Translations under genes and position numbers: made by a program
Source: Corynebacterium otitidis ATCC 51513
GTDB lineage: Bacteria > Actinomycetota > Actinomycetes > Mycobacteriales > Mycobacteriaceae
Assembly: GCF_000296405.1 (NCBI RefSeq)
Contig: NZ_JH815192.1
Location: forward strand, 570,048 to 626,976
Reading direction: 5' to 3'
Length of the DNA: 56,929 nucleotides
Notes under the pieces: model-generated
Told to the model about the DNA's origin: nothing
Seen by the model: only the letters and a program-made list of their open reading frames with translations
The model's database searches: none
In this document: positions 9,173 through 19,312 of the stretch, piece after piece
Layout of the letters: every line of letters starts with the position of its first letter
Position numbering within the stretch: the stretch's first letter is position 1

Positions 9173-9244
9173 AGGGAACGACGGGAATCGAACCCGCGTC
9201 TTCAGCTTGGAAGGCTGAGGTATTAGCCACTATACGACGTTCCC
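9173..9244 (-). tRNA. tRNA-Gly (anticodon TCC)
   Basis: Minus-strand 72-base cloverleaf. Acceptor GGGAACG pairs with CGTTCCC, the anticodon stem TCAGC/GCTGA holds loop CTTCCAA (anticodon TCC), and the T-arm is CGGGTTCGATTCCCG. No encoded CCA. Confidence 0.95.
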
Positions 9245-9454
9245 ACGGCGCACGGCGCAGTCTAGCCGAGGCCGAAGCCCACCGGCCAATCCCCTGGCGG
9301 CGCGGGAACCCGCGCCGCCGCCCGGCCGTTATCCTTAGTGACCCCGGCGCGGGCTCAAGCGGGCGGGGCCGCGATCCCCGCGGCCGCGCCCGGCCCGCCC
9401 GAGACCCCTCCTTGCCCACTATCGAGACGCGATCGGGGAGCTGACAGCACAGCC

Positions 9455-10267
9455 GTGACTCTTCTTCTCATCCTCGCGGTCATCGGCGTCGTGGTCGCCA
9501 TGGCCGTGGTCATCAGCAAGAACAACCAGAAGCAGCGCGAGGCCGCCGAACTCGTCGACGCGCAGGCCGACGCCCGCCGCTGGATCGAGCGGCTCGGCAG
9601 CCAGGTCTTAAGCCTGAACGGCACGGACGAGCCCTCCACCCGCGCGCTGTCGGACGCCTCGGAGCGCTACACCGCCGCGTCCGCCCAGATGAGCGAGGCC
9701 CGCTCCGCGAAGCAGGCGCGCCTCGCCCGCGAGTCCGCGCTCGAGGGGCTGCACTACGTCAACGCGGCCCGCGAGCGCATGGGGCTGCCCGCCGGTCCGA
9801 CGCTCCCCGCCCTCGAGGGCCAGCGGGAGGCCGGCGCGGTCTCCGAGGACCGCTCCGTCGAGGTCGACGGCCAGACGATCACCGCCTCGCCGAGCGCCTC
9901 CGACGAGACCCCCCACTACTACCCCGGCGGGCGGGTCGCCGGCCGCCCCGTGCCGGCCGGCTGGTACTCGGCGCCGTGGTGGGCGCCGGCGGCGGCCTCC
10001 GGGGTGTGGACCGCGGGCTCGCTCCTTCTTTTTAGCTCCCTGTTCACCGGCATGGCGGGCGTCGGCCCGGCCGTCGCCGCGGCGGGCGCCGCGGACGCGG
10101 GCGGCGACCCGGGCGCGGACGGCGGCGACGCCGGCGATGCCGGGGACGGCGGCGACGCGGGCGACGCAGGGGGCGACTTCGGCGACGGCGGCGGCGATTT
10201 CGGCGGCGGCGACTTTGGTGGCGGCGATTTCGGCGGCGGCTTCGACTTCGGGGGCTTCGACTTCTAG
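9455..10267 (+). CDS. Membrane-anchored protein with Gly/Asp/Phe-rich tail
   Basis: 270 residues from GTG 9455, chosen because the protein then begins with its membrane helix (TLLLILAVIGVVVAMAVVI); an ATG at 9338 would add 39 residues of unlike composition, and no start has a strong ribosome site. A helical, charged segment (about 20-110) follows, then a Tyr/Pro/Trp-rich stretch (HYYPGGRV, GWYSAPWWAP), a second hydrophobic segment (GSLLLFSSLFTGMAG), and a 55-residue tail rich in Gly and Asp that ends in repeats of GGGDF. No catalytic motif is seen. Such tails are typical of surface-exposed low-complexity domains. Function unknown; probably envelope-associated. A strong terminator follows at 10306. 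Confidence 0.75.
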   Translation: MTLLLILAVIGVVVAMAVVISKNNQKQREAAELVDAQADARRWIERLGSQVLSLNGTDEPSTRALSDASERYTAASAQMSEARSAKQARLARESALEGLHYVNAARERMGLPAGPTLPALEGQREAGAVSEDRSVEVDGQTITASPSASDETPHYYPGGRVAGRPVPAGWYSAPWWAPAAASGVWTAGSLLLFSSLFTGMAGVGPAVAAAGAADAGGDPGADGGDAGDAGDGGDAGDAGGDFGDGGGDFGGGDFGGGDFGGGFDFGGFDF

Positions 10268-10305
10268 CCCCGGGGCCTGACGCCCGCGGGCTTAGGGAAC
10301 GCCGA

Positions 10306-10347
10306 CGGCCCCGCGCTGGGAGGATCATCCCTCCCGGCGCGGGGCCG
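10306..10347 (+). terminator. Rho-independent terminator
   Basis: An 18-bp stem (10306-10323 with 10330-10347, one G-U pair) and a 6-base loop are followed by GTTTCTTCTGTCTTTT, a clear U-rich tract on the plus strand. It ends the Gly/Asp-tail gene and could also stop rpiB from the other side. Confidence 0.85.
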
Positions 10348-10401
10348 TTTCTTCTGTCTTTTCCCCGGGCCGCGCCTCGCGCGCCCCGCGGGCGAGAACG
10401 G

Positions 10402-10851
10402 CTAGCGGCGCTTCTCGTAGTCCGCGAGCTGCCCGATGCGTCGGCTGTGGCGCTCCTCGCCGCTGAACTCCTGGCCGACGAACGCGTCGACGATGGCGAG
10501 CGCCTCGTCCCGCTCGTGCATCCGCCCGCCGAGGCCGATGAGCTGCGCGTCGTTGTGCTCCCGGGCCAGGGTTGCGGTCTCGACCGACCAGGCGAGCGCG
10601 CAGCGCGCGCCCGGCACCTTGTTCGCCGCGATCTGCTCGCCGTTGCCCGAGCCGCCCAGGACGATGCCCAGCGAGCCGGGGTCGGCGACGGTGCGCTCCG
10701 CGGCGTCGATGCAGAAGGCCGGGTAGTCGTCGGCGGGGTCGAACTCGTGGGCGCCGCAGTCGACGACCTCGAAGCCCTTGCCGGCGAGGTGCTCCTTGAC
10801 GGCCTCCTTGAGCTCAAAGCCGGCGTGGTCGGCGCCGAGGTAGATGCGCAT
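10402..10851 (-). CDS. rpiB: Ribose-5-phosphate isomerase B
   Basis: 149 residues from ATG 10851 (GGAG about 10 bases upstream). The N-terminal GADHAGFELK and the NDAQLIGLGGRM block are typical of the RpiB/LacAB family. The catalytic loop reads GGSGNGEQIAANKVPGARC, so the acid/base residue is Glu72 where E. coli has Cys; this is the mycobacterial-type variant. It interconverts ribulose-5-phosphate and ribose-5-phosphate in the pentose phosphate pathway. Neighbours (mycothiol-reductase-like gene, pepN) match the order I recall in mycobacteria. Confidence 0.95.
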   Translation of the reverse strand: MRIYLGADHAGFELKEAVKEHLAGKGFEVVDCGAHEFDPADDYPAFCIDAAERTVADPGSLGIVLGGSGNGEQIAANKVPGARCALAWSVETATLAREHNDAQLIGLGGRMHERDEALAIVDAFVGQEFSGEERHSRRIGQLADYEKRR

Positions 10852-10920
10852 CGCTGTGGTTCTCCGTCCGCTGTGGATTACGACAATCGGGTGGCTGTCG
10901 CCGGTGTTAAGAATAATGAA

Positions 10921-10949
10921 GGCCCCGCCCGCCGGGGGCGGGTGGGGCC
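10921..10949. terminator. GC hairpin between the small membrane gene and rpiB
   Basis: A 13-bp stem (10921-10933 with 10937-10949, one G-U pair) and a 3-base loop lie downstream of the minus-strand gene ending at 10977. T-rich sequence flanks both sides (CCTTT at 10948-10952, AATAATGAA before the stem). Confidence 0.6.
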
Positions 10950-10976
10950 TTTGAGGTTTCGCGCGCCTCGGCCGCG

Positions 10977-11246
10977 CTAGGCGCCGGGGCTGGGCCGCGC
11001 CTCGTCGCCGTCGCCGCTGGAGAACATCTTCCACAGCACGAACGCGGCGATGACGATGAGGATGAGCGGGAGGAGCTTCACCACGAGGCTCACCGTCGCG
11101 CCGATCGCGGCGACGACCGCGACGATGCCGCTGATGAGGAACACGATCGCGCAGACGATGGAGACGCCGCGGTTGTCGCGCCACGTGGAGTAGGTGGCGA
11201 TGCCCGCCATCGCGGCGAGCACGGTCGAGACTAAGAGCGTGCCCAT
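10977..11246 (-). CDS. Small membrane protein
   Basis: 89 residues beginning MGTLLVSTVLAAMAG, with two to three hydrophobic stretches: about 3-19, 30-54 (IVCAIVFLISGIVAVVAAIGATVSL in part) and 57-72 (LLPLILIVIAAFVLW). The C-terminus is short and acidic/Pro-rich. No family is recognised. It begins directly after the stop of the upstream DsbA-type gene (11247; adjacent coordinates), which implies translational coupling. Confidence 0.75.
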   Translation of the reverse strand: MGTLLVSTVLAAMAGIATYSTWRDNRGVSIVCAIVFLISGIVAVVAAIGATVSLVVKLLPLILIVIAAFVLWKMFSSGDGDEARPSPGA

Positions 11247-11867
11247 CTAGCTCACCTGGGGGCTCTCGGTGCGGGTGCGCTTGAGCTCGAAGAAGTAGGG
11301 GTAGTTCGCGAGCCTAACGGCCGCGTCGAAGATCTCCCCGGCCTCCTCGCCGGTGGGAACGCGGGTGATGACGGGCCCGAAGAAGCCCACCCCGTTCAGC
11401 GCGATCGTCGGGGTGCCGACGTCGTCGCCGACCAGGTCGATGGCGCCGTTGTGGTACTCGCGCAGCTTGTCGTCCCACTCGGTGGTCTCGGCGACGTCGG
11501 CGTAGGCCTCGTCGAGCCCGACGGCCTTGAGCGAGCGGCGCAGCAGGTCGGTGAACCGCTCGGACTGGTCGGTGTTGTTCTCGTCGTTCTTGTGCAGCGC
11601 GGTGCCGACCTCGGTGTAGAGCTCGTCGACCTTCTCGGGCTTCTCGGTCTTCACCGCGGCGAACACGCGCGCCGGCCCCCAGGCGCGGGCGACGCTCTTC
11701 TTGTAGTCCTCGGGGGCGTCGTCGTTGTTCTCGTTGAGGATCGCCAGCGACATCGGCACCCAGTCGACCTCAACGTCGCGGACCTTCTCGACCTCCTTAA
11801 CGAAGCGCGAGGTCTGCCACGCGAACGGGCACAGCGCGTCGAACCAGAAGGTGACCTTCTCTGCCAT
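11247..11867 (-). CDS. DsbA-family protein related to mycothiol-dependent nitroreductase Rv2466c
   Basis: 206 residues from ATG 11867; a GTG four codons earlier overlaps the AAAGGAG ribosome site and is unlikely. The sequence follows Rv2466c closely as I remember it: FWFDALCPFAWQTSRF at the active site, MSLAILNEN, ARAWGPARV, DDVGTPTIALNGVGFFGPV and the C-terminal FFELKRTRTESPQ. Rv2466c carries a CPWC dithiol and reduces substrates with mycothiol. Here the motif is CPFA: Cys13 is kept but the resolving cysteine is Ala16. The protein would therefore work by a monothiol mechanism, forming a mixed disulfide with mycothiol. Cytoplasmic, since no signal peptide is seen. Confidence 0.88.
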   Translation of the reverse strand: MAEKVTFWFDALCPFAWQTSRFVKEVEKVRDVEVDWVPMSLAILNENNDDAPEDYKKSVARAWGPARVFAAVKTEKPEKVDELYTEVGTALHKNDENNTDQSERFTDLLRRSLKAVGLDEAYADVAETTEWDDKLREYHNGAIDLVGDDVGTPTIALNGVGFFGPVITRVPTGEEAGEIFDAAVRLANYPYFFELKRTRTESPQVS

Positions 11868-12100
11868 CTCTTCCTTCACTCCTTTAGCTATCCGCCCCGC
11901 GTCCGGCGGGCGGCGGCCCGCCCGGCGGGAGCGCGTCGTAGGTAACCTGAGTCTTGCTTCGTCGACCCCGGCCGGCCCGGGTCAACCGGGCCGCGGGGGC
12001 TGCTGGCGCCCAGGTTAACCGCTTCCGCGCGGTCGTGTTGCCGCCCGAAGGATCCCGAGGGCCGCCCGGGACGGGGCTTCCCGCCTGTCCGGGGCGGGAG

Positions 12101-14707
12101 CTAGTCGTCGGCGATGGCGTCGAGCGGCGGGATCGCCGCGGCGCGGCGCGCGGGCCAGGCGGCGGCCGCGACGCCGACGGCGACGCTCGCGGCGAGGATC
12201 CCGAACTGCGCGGCGATGGGCACGCTGATGGTGTTGAGCCCGGTGTCGCGGATGACCTCGAGGAACGCGAGCCCCAGCCCGAGCCCGACGGCGATGCCCA
12301 GCGCCGCGCCGAACACGGCGATCTGCACGGCCTCGAGGACGACCATGAGCGCGACCTGGCCGCGGCGCGCGCCGACCGCGCGCATCATGCCGATCTCCTG
12401 GCGGCGCTCGAGGACGTTGAGGGTGAGCGTGTTGACGATCCCGAGGATCGCGATGACCACCGCGAGCGAGAGCAGCGCGTAGAGGATCGCGAGCAGCGCG
12501 TCGATGAGGGCGTCGACCTCGGCGCTTAGGTCGTCGGCGTCGAGGACCTGCGCGACGAGCAGGTCCTCGACCGCGTCCTCGAGGTTGGCCCGCAGCGCCT
12601 CGTGGTCGAAGCCCGGCTCGGCGTGCACGTCGACGCGCATGAGCTGGGCGGTGGACACGAGGTCGACGGCCTCCCCGGCGGCGGCCGGGGAGACGAAGAA
12701 GCCCTCGTAGATCTCGTCGGCGCGGTACGTGGCGAGCAGCGGCGCGCTCGTCCCCTCCCCGCCGAGGCTGGGCGCGACGTCGAGCTCGTCTCCGACCTCC
12801 CAGCCGAGTCGCTCGGCGACGGCCTCGTGGGCGACGACGCCGCGCTCCCCGCGCAGGTCGAGCGGGTTCTCCCCCGCCCCGTCGGCGGCCTCGACGACGT
12901 CGAAGGGGTACGCCTCGGTGAGGTCGCCGTCGACGACGTAGGAAAACCCGAACTGCGCCCCCTCGCCGAAGAGATCCGCCCCGGAGACCGTCACCGGCGC
13001 CATCGCGGTCTCCATCGTCGAGTCCACCCCCTCGGCGCCGGCGACGCGCCAGCCCGCCTCGGCGGGCAGCGTGATGCCGGGGGTGAGCGTGCCAACCATG
13101 AAGTCGGAGGCGATCTGCTCGTCGAGGATCGTCGCGACGGACGCCTTCATCGACGAGCCGAGCATCCCAATCGCGCTCACCAGCGCCACGCCCAGGGTGA
13201 GGGCGAACGCCGTCGTCGCGGTGCGCGTCGGGGTGCGCCGGGAGTTCTCCGCGGCGAGCCTGCCCATCGCCCCGAACGGCCAGCCCACGACCCGCCCGAT
13301 GCGCGGCACGACGGGCAGGGAGGCCGCCGGGGAGGCGAGGAACACCCCGACGAACACGGCCACCGCGCCGATACCGACGACGATGGCGCGGTCGCGGGTC
13401 TCGAGCGAGTCCCACGCGACCCCGACGACCGCGGCGGCGACCCCGGCGGCGAGCACCGCCGCGCCGGCGACGGTGCGGGCCTTGAGCGAGCCGCGCGCCC
13501 CCGCGGCCGACGCGCTCATCGCCGCGACCGGCGGCACCGAGCCCGCGCGGCGGGCGGGCGCCCACGCGGAGAGCACCGTCACGAGAACGCCGACGACGAC
13601 GGGCACGACAAGCCCCGTGGCGGTGATGCCCAGCCCGCCGCCGACGCCCTCGACGCCCAGAGCCGACATCGCCGCGACGATGAGAGCGACGAGCCCGATG
13701 CCGAGCCCCACGCCGAGCGCCGAGCCGACGAGGCCCAGCACGACGGCCTCCCCGACGACGGAACCGGTGATCTGCCGCCTCGAGGCGCCCAGCGCACGCA
13801 ACAGCGCGAACTCGCGGGTGCGCTGCGAGACGGTCATGGCGAAGGTGTTGGCGATGAGGAACGTGCCGACCAACAGGCCCACGCCGCCGAAGGCGACGAG
13901 GAAGTAGTTGATGAAGTTTAAGTCCTCGCGCAGCTGCTGGGACTCCTCCTCGGCGAGCTCTTTACCGGGGGTGGCCTCAAGCCCCGGGTGCTCGTCGGTG
14001 AGGCGCCGGGCGGCGGCCTCGGCGTTGGGGTCGTCGCCGTGAAGGTCGACCGAGAGCCTGGGAAGCGCCCCGCCGGGGTGGTAGCGCTCGAGGTAGGAGC
14101 CCTCCTCGGCGCGCACCGCGAGCTGGTCGTTGGCGGGATCGTCCTCCTCGCCGAGAACGATAAGCCCGCTCACCGTGCCGTCGCGCGGGCCCTGCGAGTC
14201 GACGATCGTGATCTCGTCGCCGACCTCGAGGCCCGCGCCGCGGGCGGCCTTCTCGCCGAGGAGGTACTCGTCGGGACCCTCGGGCGCGGCGCCCGCGGTG
14301 ATCGTCTCCGGCGTTCCGACGCGCTCGCCGGGCCCGTACCAGGGCGCAATCTGCGCGCCGCCGGTCTGGAGGGTCTCGCCGTCCGGGCCGCCGACGACGA
14401 CGGGCTGGCTGCCGAGCACGGTGGCCGCGGCGACCTCGTCGTCGGCCTCGATGTCGGCCCTCGCCTCCCCGTCGAGGGCCGCGGGGTCGTCCTCGGCGTC
14501 GACGACAACGTCGACGCCGGCGTACTGCCCGGACACCAGCGTCGAGAACGTCGACGCCATCATCGCGGTGAACATGAACGCCCCGGCGATGAACGCCGTG
14601 CCGAGCGCGACGGCGACGACGGTGAGCGCCATGCGTAGCTTGTGGGACCACAGGCTGCGCAGGCTCACCGCGAGCATGGGATGGGACTTCAGGGACGGCA
14701 GTGCCAC
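12101..14707 (-). CDS. FtsX/MacB-type ABC transporter permease
   Basis: 868 residues. The design is that of duplicated FtsX-like permeases. An N-terminal helix (ALTVVAVALGTAFIAGAFMFTAMM) is followed by a large extracytoplasmic domain (about 55-255), then three helices around 260-390 after NYFLVAFGGVGLLVGTFLIANTF and QRTREFALLRALGASRRQ. A middle pair of helices follows, then a second extracytoplasmic domain and a second three-helix FtsX unit ending in PLDAIADD. The start is GTG 14707 (weak ribosome site); ATG at residue 11 is an alternative. The ATPase gene ends 19 bases upstream, so the two make one exporter. Such systems move lipoproteins, peptides or envelope components rather than importing nutrients; the substrate is unknown. 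Confidence 0.9.
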   Translation of the reverse strand: MALPSLKSHPMLAVSLRSLWSHKLRMALTVVAVALGTAFIAGAFMFTAMMASTFSTLVSGQYAGVDVVVDAEDDPAALDGEARADIEADDEVAAATVLGSQPVVVGGPDGETLQTGGAQIAPWYGPGERVGTPETITAGAAPEGPDEYLLGEKAARGAGLEVGDEITIVDSQGPRDGTVSGLIVLGEEDDPANDQLAVRAEEGSYLERYHPGGALPRLSVDLHGDDPNAEAAARRLTDEHPGLEATPGKELAEEESQQLREDLNFINYFLVAFGGVGLLVGTFLIANTFAMTVSQRTREFALLRALGASRRQITGSVVGEAVVLGLVGSALGVGLGIGLVALIVAAMSALGVEGVGGGLGITATGLVVPVVVGVLVTVLSAWAPARRAGSVPPVAAMSASAAGARGSLKARTVAGAAVLAAGVAAAVVGVAWDSLETRDRAIVVGIGAVAVFVGVFLASPAASLPVVPRIGRVVGWPFGAMGRLAAENSRRTPTRTATTAFALTLGVALVSAIGMLGSSMKASVATILDEQIASDFMVGTLTPGITLPAEAGWRVAGAEGVDSTMETAMAPVTVSGADLFGEGAQFGFSYVVDGDLTEAYPFDVVEAADGAGENPLDLRGERGVVAHEAVAERLGWEVGDELDVAPSLGGEGTSAPLLATYRADEIYEGFFVSPAAAGEAVDLVSTAQLMRVDVHAEPGFDHEALRANLEDAVEDLLVAQVLDADDLSAEVDALIDALLAILYALLSLAVVIAILGIVNTLTLNVLERRQEIGMMRAVGARRGQVALMVVLEAVQIAVFGAALGIAVGLGLGLAFLEVIRDTGLNTISVPIAAQFGILAASVAVGVAAAAWPARRAAAIPPLDAIADD

Positions 14708-14726
14708 CGCGTTCTCGCCTGCCTTC

Positions 14727-15632
14727 CTAGGAGCGCTCGATGTCGGTCATGACCCGCGAGATCGCCTCGAGCCCGGGCTCGGTGAGCTCCTCGACGATTC
14801 TTCCGTCGGTGAGGAAGAGCACCCGGTCGGCCCTCGCGGCGACGCTGGGGTCGTGGGTGACCACGACGACGGTCTGCCCGTCGTCGTCGACCGCGGAGCG
14901 CAGGATCCCTAAGACCTCCTTCGAGGAGTTCGAGTCGAGGCTGCCGGTGGGCTCGTCGCCGAAGACGAGCTCGGGGCGCGCGACGAGCGCGCGGGCGCAC
15001 GCGACGCGCTGCTGCTGCCCGCCGGAGAGCTCCGAGGGGCGGTGGTCGAGCCGGCCCGCGAGTCCCAGGCGCTCGGTGACCTCGACGAAGAAGTCCTTGT
15101 CCACGCGGCGGCCCGCGATGTCGGAGGGCAGGGTGATGTTCTCCGCGGCGCTGAGCGAGGGCACAAGGTTGAAGGACTGGAAGATGAAGCCCAGCCGGTC
15201 GCGGCGCAGCTCGGTGGCCTCGCGGTCGGACATGCCGCTCAGCGGCGTCTCGCCGATGTACACCTCGCCCGAGCTCGGCCGGTCGAGGCCCGCGAGGCAG
15301 TGCATGAGCGTCGACTTCCCCGAGCCTGAGGGCCCCATGATCGCGGTGAACTCGCCCGCGGCGAGCTCGACGTCCACCCCGGCGAGCGCGGTGACCTTGG
15401 CCTCGCCCTCGCCGTAGTGCTTCTCGAGGCGCTCGGCGCGCGCCGCGGGCCGCCGCCGCTCCCCCGGGCCGGACTCGGGGCTTTTCTCCCCGGCGCCGGG
15501 TCCCTCGTTTCCGGCGCCCGCCGCGCCCTCGGGCTCGACGGCCCGGGGCCGCGCGCCCGGCTCGTCGATGACGGGACCGCGCTCGTCGCTGTCGTCGGTG
15601 CGGCGGTGCCGGCCGCTTGCCGTGTTGGCCAC
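14727..15632 (-). CDS. ABC transporter ATPase of MacB/LolD type
   Basis: 301 residues from GTG 15632, which has GGGGGAGG at ideal spacing; an ATG at 15716 in frame has no ribosome site and only extends a disordered leader. Walker A GPSGSGKST, Q-loop FIFQSFNLVPSLSAAENI, signature LSGGQQQR, Walker B LVFGDEPTGSLD and the H-loop VTHD are all present. The first ~65 residues are charged, Pro/Gly-rich and probably disordered, which is unusual for this family. It powers the permease encoded 19 bases downstream. Confidence 0.92.
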   Translation of the reverse strand: MANTASGRHRRTDDSDERGPVIDEPGARPRAVEPEGAAGAGNEGPGAGEKSPESGPGERRRPAARAERLEKHYGEGEAKVTALAGVDVELAAGEFTAIMGPSGSGKSTLMHCLAGLDRPSSGEVYIGETPLSGMSDREATELRRDRLGFIFQSFNLVPSLSAAENITLPSDIAGRRVDKDFFVEVTERLGLAGRLDHRPSELSGGQQQRVACARALVARPELVFGDEPTGSLDSNSSKEVLGILRSAVDDDGQTVVVVTHDPSVAARADRVLFLTDGRIVEELTEPGLEAISRVMTDIERS

Positions 15633-15850
15633 CCGCGCCTCCCCCTCGCGTCCCCGCCGCCCCCGGTCTTCTGCCGGGCCGGCGGCGGCCGGTGTGATGT
15701 CTGCCCGCTCAACCATAGCCGCGCGGCGCAGAAGCGCCCGCGACGCGGCCGGCGGCGACCGCGCCGCCGCCTAGAATCGGTTGCTACCGGCCGGGCCCAC
15801 GGCCCGGCGAGACGAAGCGAGTTAGCGAGGAAAGGACGACCGGAGGACCC

Positions 15851-18439
<2,589 letters not shown>

Positions 18440-18447
18440 GGAGCCCA

Positions 18448-18484
18448 GCCGCCCCGCCCCGGGGTCCGCGCCCCGCGGGGCGGC
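18448..18484. terminator. Hairpin between convergent pepN and GntR gene
   Basis: Arms 18448-18456 (GCCGCCCCG) and 18476-18484 (CGGGGCGGC) pair perfectly over 9 bases, placed between the stops at 18439 and 18491. No U-run. Confidence 0.5.
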
Positions 18485-18490
18485 GGCCGC

Positions 18491-19237
18491 CTAGCGCAGG
18501 TGCTTCGGGGTGGGGGTGCGCACCCGGATATTCGCGACGTCCGAGCGAAACAGCCCGTGCGAGTAGGACAACGCCCGCTCGTCGGAGTCCCTCGCGATGC
18601 GCTCGATGCGGGTCAGAGGCAGGGTGCGCGGCACCTCAAGCAGGCGCTGCGCCTCATCGTCGGGCAGCGCCGCGGTGAGCGTCTCCTCCTTGGAGACCGC
18701 CACCACCCCGTAGGCGTCCTCGAGCACGTCGCGCATGTCCCCGGTCAAGGTGAGCTCCCCGGCGCGCGGGAAGATCGCGACCGGCAGGTAGACCGTCTCC
18801 ACCGACAGGGGCATGCCGGCGACCACCCCGAGCCTGGTGACGGCGGTGACCTCCTCGCCGGCGGCGAGCCCCAGCGCGGCGCGCGCCTTCGAGTCCGGCT
18901 CCTGCTCCTCGACGCGCAGCGCGCGCGCGTCGACGTCCCAGCCCTGCCGCTCGAGCTGCGCGACGAGGCTCGTCGCCGAGGAGAGCTCCACGGGCGGGGG
19001 CAGGCGCCGCACGTACGTCCCCCCGCCGCGGCCGCGGCGGCGCTCGATGAGCCCCTCGAGCTGCACGATGTCGAGCGCGTGGCGCACGGTCATGCGCGCC
19101 ACGCCGAAGCGCTCGACGAGGTCGCGCTCGTTGGGCAGCCGGTCGCCAGGCTGGAGCTCATCGCCCGCGATCCAGCCTCTGATCTCCGCGGCGATGGCGA
19201 CGTACGCCGGGGTCTTGCTGGGAAGCTGTTGAGCCAC
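18491..19237 (-). CDS. GntR-family (HutC/UTRA) transcriptional regulator
   Basis: 248 residues. The N-terminal winged helix (about 10-75: PAYVAIAAEIRGWIAGDEL, RLPNERDLVERFGVARMTVRHAL, GTYVRR) is typical of GntR. The C-terminal UTRA ligand domain (about 95-240) places it in the HutC subfamily, which senses sugar phosphates, amino-acid derivatives or similar small effectors. The start is GTG 19237 with no visible ribosome site, so the mRNA may be leaderless. An imperfect dyad lies 19-42 bases upstream (19256-19279) and could be its own operator. The effector and targets cannot be read from the sequence; the crtI gene downstream of the dyad is on the same strand but has its own upstream operon. 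Confidence 0.88.
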   Translation of the reverse strand: MAQQLPSKTPAYVAIAAEIRGWIAGDELQPGDRLPNERDLVERFGVARMTVRHALDIVQLEGLIERRRGRGGGTYVRRLPPPVELSSATSLVAQLERQGWDVDARALRVEEQEPDSKARAALGLAAGEEVTAVTRLGVVAGMPLSVETVYLPVAIFPRAGELTLTGDMRDVLEDAYGVVAVSKEETLTAALPDDEAQRLLEVPRTLPLTRIERIARDSDERALSYSHGLFRSDVANIRVRTPTPKHLR

Positions 19238-19255
19238 GGAGCCACGGTACCACCA

Positions 19256-19279
19256 ACGTATAAAACGTCACATATAAGT
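19256..19279. promoter_or_regulatory. Candidate GntR operator / AT-rich promoter
   Basis: A 24-base AT-rich dyad in which 6 of the 7 outermost base pairs match (ACGTATA at one end, CATATAAGT at the other). It lies just upstream of the GntR start and downstream of the crtI stop (19313). Autoregulation is an inference. Confidence 0.4.
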
Positions 19280-19312
19280 CCGGGCGTGGTGCCCGCCCCG
19301 CCGGCCGGGGTC

